NCBI RefSeq assembly: GCF_030272615.1
Contig: NC_081410.1
Coordinates: 113,959,933-114,023,932 of the forward strand
DNA: 64,000 nucleotides
Reading direction: 5' to 3'
DNA from: Cryptomeria japonica
Taxonomy: Eukaryota; Streptophyta; Pinopsida; Cupressales; Cupressaceae
A program made the position numbers and the translations under genes. This document shows positions 35,340 to 47,290 of the stretch, one piece after another; the stretch's first letter is position 1, and every line of letters starts with the position of its first letter. A model generated the notes under the pieces. It was not told the DNA's origin and made no database searches. It saw only the letters and a list, made by a program, of their open reading frames with translations.

Positions 35340-36600
35340 ATTTATTTTTTCTTGAAAGGAGATCAAGTGGAAAATTTAGTAGCAAGACTGAGAGATGTAG
35401 GGATGTTTATTAAATGGAGAGGATGATGCTCATTTCGCCAAGATTAGAAACTGGTGTGAAAAAAAAAGGGGAAAAAATGCTCTACTCTATGTTGTGCTAA
35501 ATGGCTATTGTTTAGTAGAATTCCCAACCAGAATGGATAGGTAGAGAGTAATGAATAACAAACCTTATCTCAAGGATGGCACTAGAATTTTTATGAAAGA
35601 GTAGAGCCCAAATTTCAATCCATGAAAATAGAAGATAAAAGTAGAATTGATATGTGTTCGATTGTACAATCTCCCCATAGAATATTGCAAGGAGGATACT
35701 TTAGTTGACATTGGGAGAAACCTCGAACCACTCATTTAGGTGAATATAAAAATGGAAGATACATGCTTGGGGACTTATGCAAGGATATGCATCAATTTGA
35801 TGCCTTATCCCCTGCTTCCACAAGAAATTGATATCTATACTAATTGAGGCATGTGGAGACAAAGGATAGAAAGGGATGATCAACTAGTCCTATGCCTCAG
35901 ATGAAAATCAAAAGGTCATGGACAAGTGGAATGATAGACTACAATGAAGACCAACAAGGTAGATACATATGACATAAGTCCATAAGAGAAACTAGACAAA
36001 AAGAACTGACATTTCTTTATGGGGGAACCCTTCAACAAGAATGAAAAGTTACGATGAGTTTTGAAAGGAGAGGAAAAATGGGCAAAGTAGATAGAACCCT
36101 CCAACTATGCCTTCCAAGCAGTAGATCGGGCCACTCTAAACATGGAGCCAAAATATTTACAAAAGGAAAACAACATAATGAATCCCACTCTAGAGAAGGA
36201 GCCCACAAGCCCTGAAAATAATGAGGTAGTAAGAGATATAGAGTTAGGGGAGATTCATTAGGGAAATAAGGACTTGGTTGAAGAAGAAGCAATGGCAAGT
36301 CTGGGTCTAGAAAAAAAAAGCAAAGAATGATGTAAACCTGATAGAATGGCCAAGGGAGGAAAAAGGGAAGGAAACAATCTCACTCAACTCATCGATAGGA
36401 GAATATATCCAAGAAGTAGAAGAATATGTGGACCTAAACCTTGACTCAAAGGAGGAGGAGAGATCTGAAGAGGAGGAAGGAGAGATTGTGGTAGAAAGGA
36501 TCATTAAGCAATCTCAATAAAATTTGAACAAACTAAACATCAAACCAAAAGGAAAGAGGGGACCAATATCCAACAAAGTGAAATTGGAAATCGCTACTAA
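35340..36600 (+). pseudogene. LINE ORF1 (DUF4283/zinc-knuckle type), broken
   Basis: Plus-strand remnants of a plant L1-type ORF1. RDVGMFIKWRG is near 35390. A DUF4283-like stretch has VLNGYCLVEFPTRMDR and SPNFNP, two Trp codons apparently now stops. Then come VRLYNLPIEYCKEDTLVDIG (about 35655-35715), LGTYARICINL and LVLCLRCKSKGHGQVE. The last matches a CX2CX4HX4C knuckle whose final Cys is a stop (about 35895-35935). An acidic tail (SKEEERSEEEEGEIVVER, about 36450-36500) follows. The frame appears to run on past the E5 insertion to a TGA at 43841. ORF1 proteins bind LINE RNA. The start is not identifiable. Confidence 0.75.
36596..36600. repeat. E5 target-site duplication, left copy
   Basis: ACTAA, repeated exactly at 43823-43827. 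Confidence 0.88.
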
Positions 36601-37591
36601 TGTTGCCAATTGACACTCATCCGGTGATTTATAGAGACTTATGGTGGTTGATTAGTTGTTCAGAGTTGTCATTGATGTCAACTCTTCATGATGGTTCAAT
36701 CTGGCAGTCATGACTTAGCTTATCCAAAAGATGGAGGTAACTGGCAGACAGTTAACGAGTAGAAAAGGGTAAAATAAGGTATTTTGGTGATGTGTTGATC
36801 CAGAGACATCTCCAGTGTTTTCGGTGTTTGTGGTGATTATTTTTTTGATCTCAGTGTTTAGTAGGACCTATTGGAAGTTTTTTGTTGTAATATTTTAGTC
36901 TGGTGCTATGGTATGTTCGAGATTGGAGCCAACTTCATCTACGCATTACATCTCCTGAAGCCGACTTGAAGGAAATTATCTTGGTGGTGAGACCGGATAT
37001 ATAAGATCATTGTAGGATTTATTTTTGTGATGTTATGTTGTGTTAAATGTTTGGTGATCAGTTTTGGTGCGATTGAGCACAATTTCACATGCACATTTTT
37101 CTTTCAGATCAACCAGTAACTGACTGAGACCAGAACAGGGTAATCAGCAGAGCAGAGACAGTCAGTGATACAAATCCTAATCAGAACTCAATTTTGCATT
37201 GTCAAATTCTTTCTAATAGTTCATTTCATTGTAAACTCATTTTTTAATCAAATTATAAGTCAGTGAGAGTTCCCTGAAGGTTGTAGCCTTCTGGACAATT
37301 GTAATTGAGCAGTGAGCGTGAATGCAAGTGCACTCCCCATATATATAATATTTATGTACTCTTGGCCATAGTATATGAATATTGTGGGTTCTAGCCCCAC
37401 CGTAGTTTTTCCCTTTTTGGGTTTCCACGTAAAAATTTCGGCGTTGTGGATTTGTGCTTTTCTTGTTACATGTTTATGTTCATATTTGTTATGCATTGTT
37501 AACCAATGGATAAAAAATAATTTTGCAATTTTAATATCTGGTAGGTCACTGATTCACCCCCCCCCCCTCTCACTGATCCCCAATTCCAACA
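36601..37591 (+). repeat. E5 5' LTR
   Basis: 991 bp, TGTTGCCAATTGACAC to ATTCCAACA. Near the end it has a C11 tract (about 37557-37567) followed by TCTCACTGAT, and the hairpin motif (minus-strand wording GTGGAAACCC) at 37402-37427. Confidence 0.92.
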
Positions 37592-37593
37592 GT

Positions 37594-37606
37594 TGGTATT
37601 AGAGCC
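37594..37606 (+). other. E5 primer-binding site and leader
   Basis: TGGTATTAGAGCC, one mismatch to the initiator-Met PBS, two bases after the LTR. The next roughly 45 bases (TAGTTCCTCT, GGAAGCTTAACC, GCTTGAGGA) are close to the E4 leader. Confidence 0.85.
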
Positions 37607-37659
37607 TAGTTCCTCTAAGGAAGCTTAACCGCTTGAGGAAGATTTAGGAGATTGATTCA

Positions 37660-38768
37660 ATGGATACCAGTTGTCAGAGAGAACTCAATGTGGCACTTGA
37701 GGATCTTGATGCTACTAGAAGTGAGGTACGTACCTTGAAGAAGAATCTAAATGTAGCTGATGAATTCATTAGTGAGTTGAAGGATAAAGCAAGTATCTAC
37801 AGAGAAAAGAGAAAGGAATTAATGGACAAGTTGAAGAAGAAAGAAGATCAGATCATGGAATACCAGGACAAGGCTGATGAAGTTGATAAACTTGAGAGAG
37901 AAAATGTTGCTTTGAAGAATGAGATGCAATCCATTGTGATGAGAATAACCAAGGAGATTGAGGATTGAAAAAAGAATGAGGAGAATTTGGCACAATCATT
38001 TAAGGATAAAGCTGAGAATGTTTCAGACTTACCTATGAGAATGATCAGTTGAAGCTTGAGTTGACACAATCAAGGAATAATGGTCAAGAACTTGAAAGAT
38101 AGGTTGCTACCTTGAGGGATGAACTTAATACTGCCAATGAATACAAAGACAAATTCAAATCCAGTTCACCAAGACTTGATGAGATGTTGGAAATTCAAAG
38201 ACATGGAAAGAATGTGTGAGGTCTTGGTTATGAGAAAGGTGAATCCTTCAGATCTGGACAAGGCAATGCTAAATTTGATCAAAAGAAGAGCAAGAATCCT
38301 CTGGTAAGATAGCCTAATGCCCATAAATTTAATGGTAGATGTTTTACTTGCAATAAATTTGGTCATATGGCAAGTCAATGCAAAAGTAGGATGAATAATG
38401 GAATGATGAACAATAACAATGTGATGAACAACAATGTTTCTACCTTTACCAGTCAATGTTTCAAATGCAATAATTTTGGACACAATTCAAATATATTTAG
38501 AGTTATGATGAATAACTTTCAGAATAAAATATGTTATGCCTGTGGAATATTTAAACATATCTCTAATCAATGTAGGATGAGACAGAATCAGATAAACTTC
38601 AGATCTATGAAGAATAATTTTATTTGCATAGCATGCAACAAAACCGGTCACATTGCAAAGTACTACAGAAGCAAGAACAGTGCTCTAGTAGACAAGAATA
38701 AAAATCAGATGAGAAGGCTAAAGCAAAAATTGAAGAGATCAGAGAAAAGATTGAGAAGATGTGGGTGA
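37660..38768 (+). pseudogene. E5 ORF1: coiled-coil and four-zinc-knuckle gag-like protein
   Basis: Starts at the ATG at 37660, 54 bases after the PBS. The first 100 residues are a clean heptad-rich coiled coil (LNVALEDLDATRSEVRTLKK onward), ended by a TGA at 37966. A shifted stretch with several stops leads to four CCHC knuckles. They are CFTCNKFGHMASQC (about 38340, intact), CFKCNNFGHNSNIF (last Cys is Phe), CYACGIFKHISNQC (intact) and CIACNKTGHIAKYY (last Cys is Tyr, about 38630). A basic coiled tail follows. The layout matches E3 ORF1, with more knuckles. Nucleic-acid binding is inferred from the knuckles. Confidence 0.8.
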
Positions 38769-39232
38769 AAAATGATGAATCTAAGATAGATAATGGATAT
38801 GTACATATATCTGGTGCAGAATCTTCATCCAGTAACTAGGGCTTTTCGCCTTAGGGGGAGGCAAATCAATGAAAATCTTGCAAGTACCCCTTGATGAGAT
38901 CTGTGGTTTATGGATTACAGATGGTAGTTGATATCTAGAACTCAGATGGTTGATTGTGGCATTTGGTAGCTCAACAAGGCATCCGGTTGAGTATTTGAGA
39001 TGCATTTATTTCAAACAGAAAATAGGGTTTGCAAGGTTAAAAAGGCGAATAGGAGAATCATTCTTCACCTTACGAATACTATTTTTGAGCTATCAAATTT
39101 TTTGAGCGATCAAAGTTTCCAGGTGATCTAAGAGCAAATGGCAATCCGACAAAGTGATCTAAGGCATTCAGCAGTTGATCAAGGTATTTATCAAAGGGCA
39201 TTAATTTGAGTCTTATTTTTTGAGATTTTGCA
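38769..39232 (+). other. E5 inter-ORF region
   Basis: About 460 bp, no recognisable gene. Same position and nearly the same length as the 470-bp spacer of E3. Confidence 0.5.
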
Positions 39233-42200
39233 ATGACATCTGCATCCTCCATTTCTACTCCATTGGTGGTTGAAGTGAAGGACAAGACTCATCCTGTATT
39301 CAAGAAACATCCATACAAGTCCATGGAGGATGACTCAGTAGGTGCATTTTCCTTCGTTCTGCATGGCGTTCTGCATGTTGATGATGTTCATGTATATATT
39401 CACTATGATATTGAGGAGACTGGGTCAGAAGATATTTTAGAACTATACACAGATAAGATCATGGATGATGTTGGCAACCCTAAGCCAAAATTTGCACGAC
39501 TGGTAAGGAAGGGTTTTACTCAATTTGTGAAATTTTCATCTTTCAATGATAAAGAATGGGCTTGATATGTGTTGAGAAGGGTTTATGTTGAGTTTATATG
39601 GTTGGACAAGCCTTACAAGATCACTGCAAAAACAATCAAAGTTGTTACCTATTTACATCAAACCTGTGAGAAGCCAGTGTTACAGGAGGTTACAAACCCT
39701 ACCGTAAATAAACTAACTGGTGCAGAATTTGATGGATGATTAATAAAAATCAGTACCATAATGGAAGATGATGTTAAGTTAACTTCTATGGTGATTGGGT
39801 ACAAGGTGTATTAGTCGAACAGATTGATTTCGGTGTCCAACACCGCAATTCATGTCGCTTACAAGATGGTTAAGGAAGACGGTCACTATGAGTTGTGCAG
39901 TGTGTTGTTGGAAGAATTTTTTATTAGCTTGAAGAAGATCAAACAAGACAAAAAGCATGTTTTCAATTTTGGATAACTGATTATTTGTCTTTCCCTATAT
40001 TTCATGAATCAAATTCCCGAAACCGATAGAGTCTAGTGGGCTTATGATAGACTGGTAGCGTGGAAGATCAAGCAAGGATTGGACAATCTTGGAAATCAAG
40101 ACAATCAAAATGCTTCTTTGTGGACCTTTTTCAAGACATTTCAAGAAAATATGAAGCAGAGAGTGCGAATCCCCAAGGAAATTGTCAAAAAGTAAGAGGG
40201 GACAATATGTTTTATGGTGAATAAGGATGAATGATTGATGGAGGCATTCCAACCCCGCACTATTTGGATAATGCCTATGGGATATGAGGTGGATGAAGCT
40301 ACTTTGGAAGCATATGCATGGCATTTGCTCAACTCTCTGTAAGACAGCAAGGAGGAGAGATTCAGTACATGCAAGGAAAAGTCAATTGAGTTACACTCCA
40401 AATTTACAGAACCGGCAAGGAAGAGGAAGGTGGATAAGATAGTATAGGACATTCTTGTTGAGGAGGTTCATCCCCAGGAGAAGGTGAGGGTTGCTAGGGA
40501 AGCAAGGGATGCAGCAGAGAAGGAATAAAAACAAAAATATTCTCCTATCAAGATAAAGGTAACAAGACCCTCTAACCCTCTGGTAAAGACATCTACTACC
40601 CAAGCTGAAACCTTTGGTACACCTGCAAAGGGAAAAGGTTGAAGGAAGTAGAAAGCACAAAGATAACATGTGTTGGTTACTCTAGTGAAATTAGAAATCG
40701 AATTTGATGTTCACAAGGCAGGTAAGAAGGGTGAATTTGCTAGGGTAACCCAGAAGCCCCAATCTGGTCATGTGAAGAGTGGAAAGTAGAAGAAGAAAGT
40801 AAGATTTGAACCTGAACCGACAAGCCAATCCAAGAAAGAAAAGAAGACAAAGTTTGATCTTGATGAAGCCATAGAATCCAGTAAGATGAAATCTTCAAAA
40901 ATAGAGTATCACATTATTCCTTCGTTATCCACTCAAGAATTGATTGATGATATTATAAAAGATGATAATTTAAAGAATATATTTGTATATTATGTAAATA
41001 TGGATGATAAAGATCAGAGACACATAGAAGAAGTAGTAATTTTGTATATGGATGTATTTAGTAAGGCATTAATTGAGTTAAAGAAATGTCTACCTAAATA
41101 TTTGTACAGTCTTATTTATGCTAGAAGAAAGTCAGCAAGTCAGATGGATAGGGAAATAAAGGAAAGTGAGCTGGTTAATCATTGCACCAGCATCACCATA
41201 GAAGAAATTGATAGATTGATTTGATTGGCTAATAAAAAGAAATTTTGGAGTAAACACAGGGTGAACAATTTGATGGTCAAAAGAGTTGAAGAAATAAGGA
41301 GAGGGACTAGCAAGATTTGGAGAAAAAAATCTAACTGAGAACTGGCTTGTAGATAATGACTCTTAAAATAAAGCCACTTAGCCAGATAACCCTCTGGCAG
41401 AAACTATAAATAAAGATGAGGATACGCATGATGGTGGTGATCAGCAAGTTTTGGATTCTATAACTGATGAGGCTACAGACAATAATGACAAACCAGTAGA
41501 GGTTGTAGATGGTGCACCAAGTGGTGACACTGGTGCACAAGAGGCACCTGAAGATAAATCTGGACCTATTGATGTTGAGAAGAAAGATGAAGAAAAAAAG
41601 GTTGAACCGGATAAGGACAAGGATAAGGATAAGGGAAAGGGTTTGGAAACTCTGGTATTAGTGGCAATTGACACTGCTAAAACACAGAGCCTAGGGAGTT
41701 TTCCTCAATTTAACATCAATTTTGATAAACCTTTTGATCAAATGTCTCCGGTTGAAATTATGATAGTTGTTGTTGCTCTTCAAGTGCAAGCCAGTAAAGA
41801 GTTAGCCCAATTTGAGTCAGAGGAGAAGAAACTAATTGAGAAATCTGTGAAATTTTTGGGTCAAGTGATACTGGAAGTGCAACTTGATGCAAGCTCTAGC
41901 TCATCCAGTAAGCTAAACAATTTAATTTGATTATTTGTCTAAGCCATCCGCCTGGCAAGCCATGGAGAAGTTTAAGGATGCAAACATTTTTGCAAATGAT
42001 AAATAATGATAAGGCACAATTAGATAAGAAGTTAAAACCGGTTGATGAGGCATAGGGGGAAGGCGGTAAAATATATAAGTCTTGTCTAATTTTGACTAAT
42101 TTTACAAATGACATAGACAAGCAAATAGAGAACTATAAAGGATAGCTAATTTAGATCTCTCGGGCCTATAATCCCACAGCAAATCTAACTGGTAGTATAG

Positions 42201-42436
42201 AGGGACAAATTTTGAATATCACTAAGCAAATCAGAAATTTTGAGAAGGAGAAGGAGAGGATAATCCGGCGAATAGGTGAACTCCGGAACCTAATTGATCC
42301 CCAGTTGGACACCTTATTGTATCATAAAATGGATTGTATATAGAATATGTCTTAGGATACTCCTATAGACATTGCTTCTACAGAATTTCACGCCTATGTT
42401 TTGAAGAGTTTTGTTTTAATTTTGGAGAAGTTGTGA
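39233..42436 (+). pseudogene. E5 ORF2: conserved protein of unknown function
   Basis: Starts at the ATG at 39233 (MTSASSISTPLVVEV) and ends near the TGA at 42434 (LKSFVLILEKL). It is broken by stops near 39560, 39740, 39810, 40035, 40190 and 40340 and by a shift after 41224. Motifs shared in order with E3 ORF2: SMVIGYKVY (about 39785), HVAYKMVKED (about 39850), KQRVRIPKEIVKK (about 40155), ICFMVNKDE and MEAFQPR (about 40205-40255), MGYEVDE (about 40275). A linker rich in K/P/S follows, then an acidic helical part (40886-41224). A D/K/E-rich segment (KKDEEKKVEPDKDKDKDKGK, about 41580-41640) comes next, and last a helical C-terminus. The E3 K/E helix is shorter here. Unknown function; not env-like, as no membrane segment is seen. 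Confidence 0.75.
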
Positions 42437-42804
42437 GCAAGTTGGAACACTTATCTAGGGTTCCTTAAATTAGCTTATGCAGATATATTGAAGCATATAT
42501 AGAGTTAATCCTCTGGTGAATGTATATATATGTAAAAAAAATTTGATGGATGCCCTACCTTTGGTATTATTGTCAAAGGGGGAGAGATGCGGTGAAAAAT
42601 GTATAGAGGGAGAGAGGAGATGAGGTGAAAAGTGTACAGTGTATAGACTGATTCTTTGTATGGAGTGTACAGCTCATTGTATTACAGGACTATGGATTTT
42701 TGGTCTTAAGGGGAGTCTTCAAACTCTTTTATTATTTTATTCTTTCATCTTGTTGTACAGATTTCAGCACTTAGTCATTTTACACATGACTTTCCATCAA
42801 TGCC

Positions 42805-42816
42805 AAAGGGGGAGAT
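42805..42816 (+). other. E5 polypurine tract, with upstream duplicate
   Basis: AAAGGGGGAGAT abuts the 3' LTR. AAAGGGGGAGAG lies 230 bp upstream at 42575-42586. The region from the ORF2 stop (42437) to here has no gene. Confidence 0.85.
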
Positions 42817-43822
42817 TGTTGGCAATTGACACTCATCTGGTGATTTCTGGAGATTTATGGTGGTTGATTAGTTGTTCATATTTGTCATTGATGTCAACTC
42901 TTCATGGTGATTTGATCTAGTAGTCATGACTTAGCTTATCCAGAAGATGGAGGTAACCAATAGATAGTTAACTAGTAGAACAGGGTAAAACAGGGTATTT
43001 TGGTAATGTGTTGATCTAGAATCATCTCCAGTGTTTTCGATGTTTGTGGTGATTATTTTTGTGATCTCGGTGTTTTCTAGGACCTATTGGAAGTGTGTGG
43101 TTGTAATATTTTAGTCTGGTTCTATGGTATGTTCGAGATTGGAGCTGACTTCATCTACATGTTACATCTCTTGAAGCCGACTTGAAGGAAATTATTTTTG
43201 TGGTGAGACCGGATATATAAGATCATTGTAGCGGTTTGTTTTTGTGATGCTATGTTGTGTTAAGTGTTTGGTGATCAGTTTTAGTGTGATTGAGCACAGT
43301 GTCACGTGCACATTTTTCTTTCAGATCAGCAAGTAACTAACTGAAACCGGAACAGGGTAATCAACAGAGCAGAGATAGTCAGTGATACAGAGCCTAACTG
43401 GAACTCAATTTTTCATTGTCAAATTCTTTCTAAGAGTTCATTTCATTGTAAACTCATTTTTTAATCAAATGGTAAGTTAGTGAGACTTCCCTGAAGGTTG
43501 TAGCCTTCCGAACAACTGTAATTGAGCAGTGAGCTCTAGGCAGTGAGCCTGAATGCAAGTGCATTCCCCATCTATATAATATATATGTACTCCTAGCCAT
43601 AGTATATGAATATTGTGGGCTCCAACCCCACCATGGTTTTTCCCTTTCTGGGTTTCCACGTAAAAATTTTGGTGTTGTGGATTTATGCTTTTATTGTTGC
43701 ATGTTTATGTTCATATTTGTTATGCATTTTTAATCAGTGGATAAAGAATAAGTTTGCAATTTTAATATCTAGTAGATCACTGATTCACCCCCCCACCATC
43801 TCAGTGATCCCTGATTCCAACA
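42817..43822 (+). repeat. E5 3' LTR
   Basis: 1006 bp, TGTTGGCAATTGACAC to ATTCCAACA, with the hairpin motif at 43632-43659 and a C-rich tract near the end. Confidence 0.92.
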
Positions 43823-43871
43823 ACTAATGCTAAAGGGCAATGAAAATTCAATCGGGGAAGAAGATCCTCCT

Positions 43872-46800
43872 TTCCGAGAGGCAATAAAGTTCCTAATGTG
43901 GAATGCTAGGGGCATTAACGCCCCTAACAAGTGGTGCCTAGTCAAGCACCAAATTGACCAAAGAAATGTAGATATTGTATTATTGTAAGAGACAAAATGG
44001 AGTAAGAATGAAAGATTGAAAATAATGAGCTCATGGAGACAATGGAATGGTCACTTTGTGGAATCGATGGGTGCCTCAAGTGGCTTAGGATTGGTATGGA
44101 ATCCTCAAATAGAAGCTTGCAAGTTAGAGTAAAATTAGAATTGGATGATCATGAAATGAAAATCTCTACAAAATGATGTCGTCTTCTTTGGTGTCAATGT
44201 GTATGGACTAGTCTCAACCATTGGAAAAAGAGAGGCTTGGAACCATATCACAAGTAAACTAAATAGTCTTGTTGGGGAGAAGGAATAATTAGAAAGGATT
44301 TCAATGCAACGTTAAGCAATTCTAAGAAATGGGTTGGAATCCATAACTTCTCCCAAGTTTAGTGGTAATTCTCAACCTTTGTTGATGAAAATAGAATGAG
44401 AGATATGCAAAACAAGAATGCTACTTTCACATGGAAAAATTGGAGGAAAGGATTTACTAGCATTATCAAAAGACTGGATCTGTTCTTTCTCTATGGTGAC
44501 TGGGAAAACTAAACATACACACATGAAGAAACCATTCTACCCTACATTGGGTCTAACCATTTCCCAGTGCAACTTACCATAAAACCTGATGATCCCCTAA
44601 TTGAAATCCCTTCAGTTTTAAAAATATGTGGTTTAGAGACCTAAATCTGTTTTAATTAAATAAAGGTTGATGGAATTAATTCAATAAATGGAATCATTCC
44701 AATCTATAGTATAAGCTCCATAAGATATTAATCCACACCAAGAACAAACTTAGGATCTAGAACAAAGAGTACTTCAAGAATATATTTGAAGAAAAAGACA
44801 AAGAGGAAAAATATTTGGCAACCCTTAATGGATTTGTGATTGAAAATGGTATGAGATCAAATGATTATGAAGCAAAGAAAATTTTGAAGCAAGAATTATC
44901 AAAATTGATGGCCAAGGAGGAATGCTATTGGCGTCAAAAATCAAGGGAATTGTACCTAAAGGAGGGCAAAAGGAACACCAAATTTTTTCACAAAATTGCA
45001 ATTGCAAATAGGAATAGAAAGAGGATAGTAGAAATGAAAAGAGAAGACAGTACTATGATTTAATCCATAGAGGGATCCAATCAAGAGGTAGTTAGATACA
45101 TTGAGCAATACTAAACAAAGAGTCTCATGAACATAGAACAAAAAGGGATGATATACTGAAAAGCATACTAGCCCTGATCAAGGATGAATAAAATATCCAA
45201 CTATATAAAGAAATCTCGAAGCGAGAGGTTAGGAAAGCTACCTTCCAAATCTGCCTAGACAAGGCCCTAGGGCCAAGCGGCTTTCAAGCCAATTTCTTCA
45301 ACACTTCTAGGAGATTGTTAGCGATGACCTATATAGGGTAGTTGAGGAATCTAGGAAGAAAACAACTATGCTTGGTGCTCTATATCACATATTTCTTTCT
45401 CTAATCCCCAAGAAAAAAGAAGATCAAAGAATGAATTAATTTAGACCAACTGCCTTATGTAATACTATCTATAAGATAATCACAAAAATCATAGCCAATA
45501 TATTGAAAGGGATACTCAAGAATGTCATATCATAGGAACAAAGTGGCTTCTCCTTTAGGTAGTCAATAATAGAAGGTATCATAATGGCACATGAAGTAAT
45601 TTAATCTACAAGGAAAGCCAAAGTAGTAAGTATGATAATAAAACTAGATATTCTAAAATCTTACATGACCTTTTGACAGGAAATTTATAGAATGTGCTCT
45701 AAAAAAGTTTCAATTTAGTCGCAAGTGGATAGATTGGATAAATGGCTACATCAACACCCCAAAATTACCACTCTTGGTGAATGGTTCCTTTCCAAGATTC
45801 TTTGACACTTCAAGAGAAATAAGATAGGGTGATCCTCTCTCATCTTTCCTTTTCATCATAATAGTCAAGGCTTTAAGAAGGAGCATTGATAACCTCAAAT
45901 TTTATGGATGGTGGAAAGGGATAGTTGTTGGAACTGGCCTTATTTTAATGACTAATGAATATTTTGTTGATGACACCATGCTCTTTGGGACAACCGATAG
46001 ATTGGAAGGAAGAGCCATCCAAACTCTACTGGATAACTATTGCAAGGCATCAAGATAAAGCATCAACTAGAAGAACTCAAAAGTGTTTTTCCTAAACACT
46101 CAACCTAGCCTGTAGAGAGATATTGCGATAATTAGAGACTTGAAAGTGACTAATTTATCAAGAATATTTTTAGGGATGCCACTCTTTGTGCAGATTAACA
46201 AAAAGTTCTATTGGGATAACCTCAACAACTGCAAGAGAAAGATGAAAATGTGGAGACGTAAATGGATTGCTTTTGTTGGGAGAGTCCTAATGTTGAAAGA
46301 AATGTTATTTGTTATTCTATTTTATTCTAGGTAAAGAATTATGGCCCAAGAGAGACTCAAAAAAATTGGAATCCTTGGACCTAGAAGATGCATCCTATGC
46401 AAGTCAATTAAGGAGACTATGGACCACTTACTATTAACCTTCCCATACACTGAAGCATGTTGGAAGCATCACATGGAAAAACTTAACTTCTAGAGCCCAC
46501 TCATATAGGATATGACAGTGTGGTTTGGTTTGTGGCCAAGGAAGGCCAAGAAAGGTTTATTTACTAATCTTTGGCAAATCATCCCCTCAACCATCATATG
46601 AGAATTATGGAAAGAATGAAACTACCTAATCTAACAAGATACTTGGCTATGCCCCATGAAAACTTGATCAAGAAAGTAGAGAACTAGGTAGTGGAGCTTG
46701 TCAATATTGCAGCCAAGAATAGGCCTCTAAAAGGAGACATATTCATAAATTGGGACATTGACATGACTAAGGCCTTCATGGGACTCTCATTACCCCTCAT

Positions 46801-47290
46801 TAATGGGGGTAGGAAGGTTGATCATCCCAAGAACCCATGAGATGGTGTGAACTAGAGCGCTCTAGATGTTGGTTGGATAAAAGTTAATTTTGATGGGCCT
46901 TTGAGAGGCAACCCCAGTCCCAATGGGATTGGATGTGTTACTCGTGGTCACAATGGGAACATCTTGGTAGAGAGATCAATCTACCTTAGGGAGGTTGCTA
47001 ATAATCTCACAGAATTCTGGACTACACTACTAGGGATGGAAATAGGGAGAAAAATGAAGGCGATTCACTTTCATTTATTAGGAGATTCACTAATCACCAT
47101 CAATGTCATTTGACAAAAATCAACACCTGATTGGAAATTTGAAAGATGACTAAGACCCATTTAGGAACTAATTAATATGTTTTTGAATGTTAAGCTAACT
47201 CATGTCCACCAAGAAGGGAGCAATAGACAAACTGGCCAAGTTGGCCATGAAAGGAGACCACGGGTGATAGAGTTATCCTTTGACAACACC
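43872..47290 (+). pseudogene. LINE ORF2: endonuclease, reverse transcriptase and RNase H, broken
   Basis: Plus-strand L1-type ORF2 with many stops and shifts. Parts in order: AP-like endonuclease (KFLMWNARGINAPNKW, about 43890; the conserved Glu in ETKWSKNE after a stop, about 43990); the linker WRQKSRELYLKEGKRNTKFF (about 44930-44990); RT with LDKALGPSGFQANFF (about 45255), KLDILKSYMTF (about 45640) and FVDDTMLFG (about 45963-45990); GMPLFVQINKKFYW (about 46175); a zf-RVT-like CILCKSIKETMDHLLLTFPY (about 46390-46450); and a plant-type RNase H with KVNFDGPLRGNPSPNGIGC (about 46880) and GDSLITI (about 47080). The 5' end was separated from ORF1 by E5. The 3' end of the LINE is not defined. Confidence 0.85.

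Larger units (their letters stand above)
36601..43822 (+). mobile_element. E5: large LTR element without reverse transcriptase, inside a LINE
   Basis: 7222-bp plus-strand element with perfect ACTAA duplications, LTRs 36601-37591 and 42817-43822, a PBS, a duplicated polypurine tract and two broken ORFs. ORF1 is coiled coil plus four zinc knuckles; ORF2 matches ORF2 of E3. No pol motif is found. It is inserted near the LINE ORF1/ORF2 junction, so it is younger than the LINE. Its leader resembles that of E4, suggesting use of that type of machinery. Confidence 0.92.

Noticed and set aside
39233-42436. ORF2 as an env-like ORF as in some Sireviruses
   Set aside because: No signal peptide or membrane segment seen, and there is no pol upstream of it in E5.
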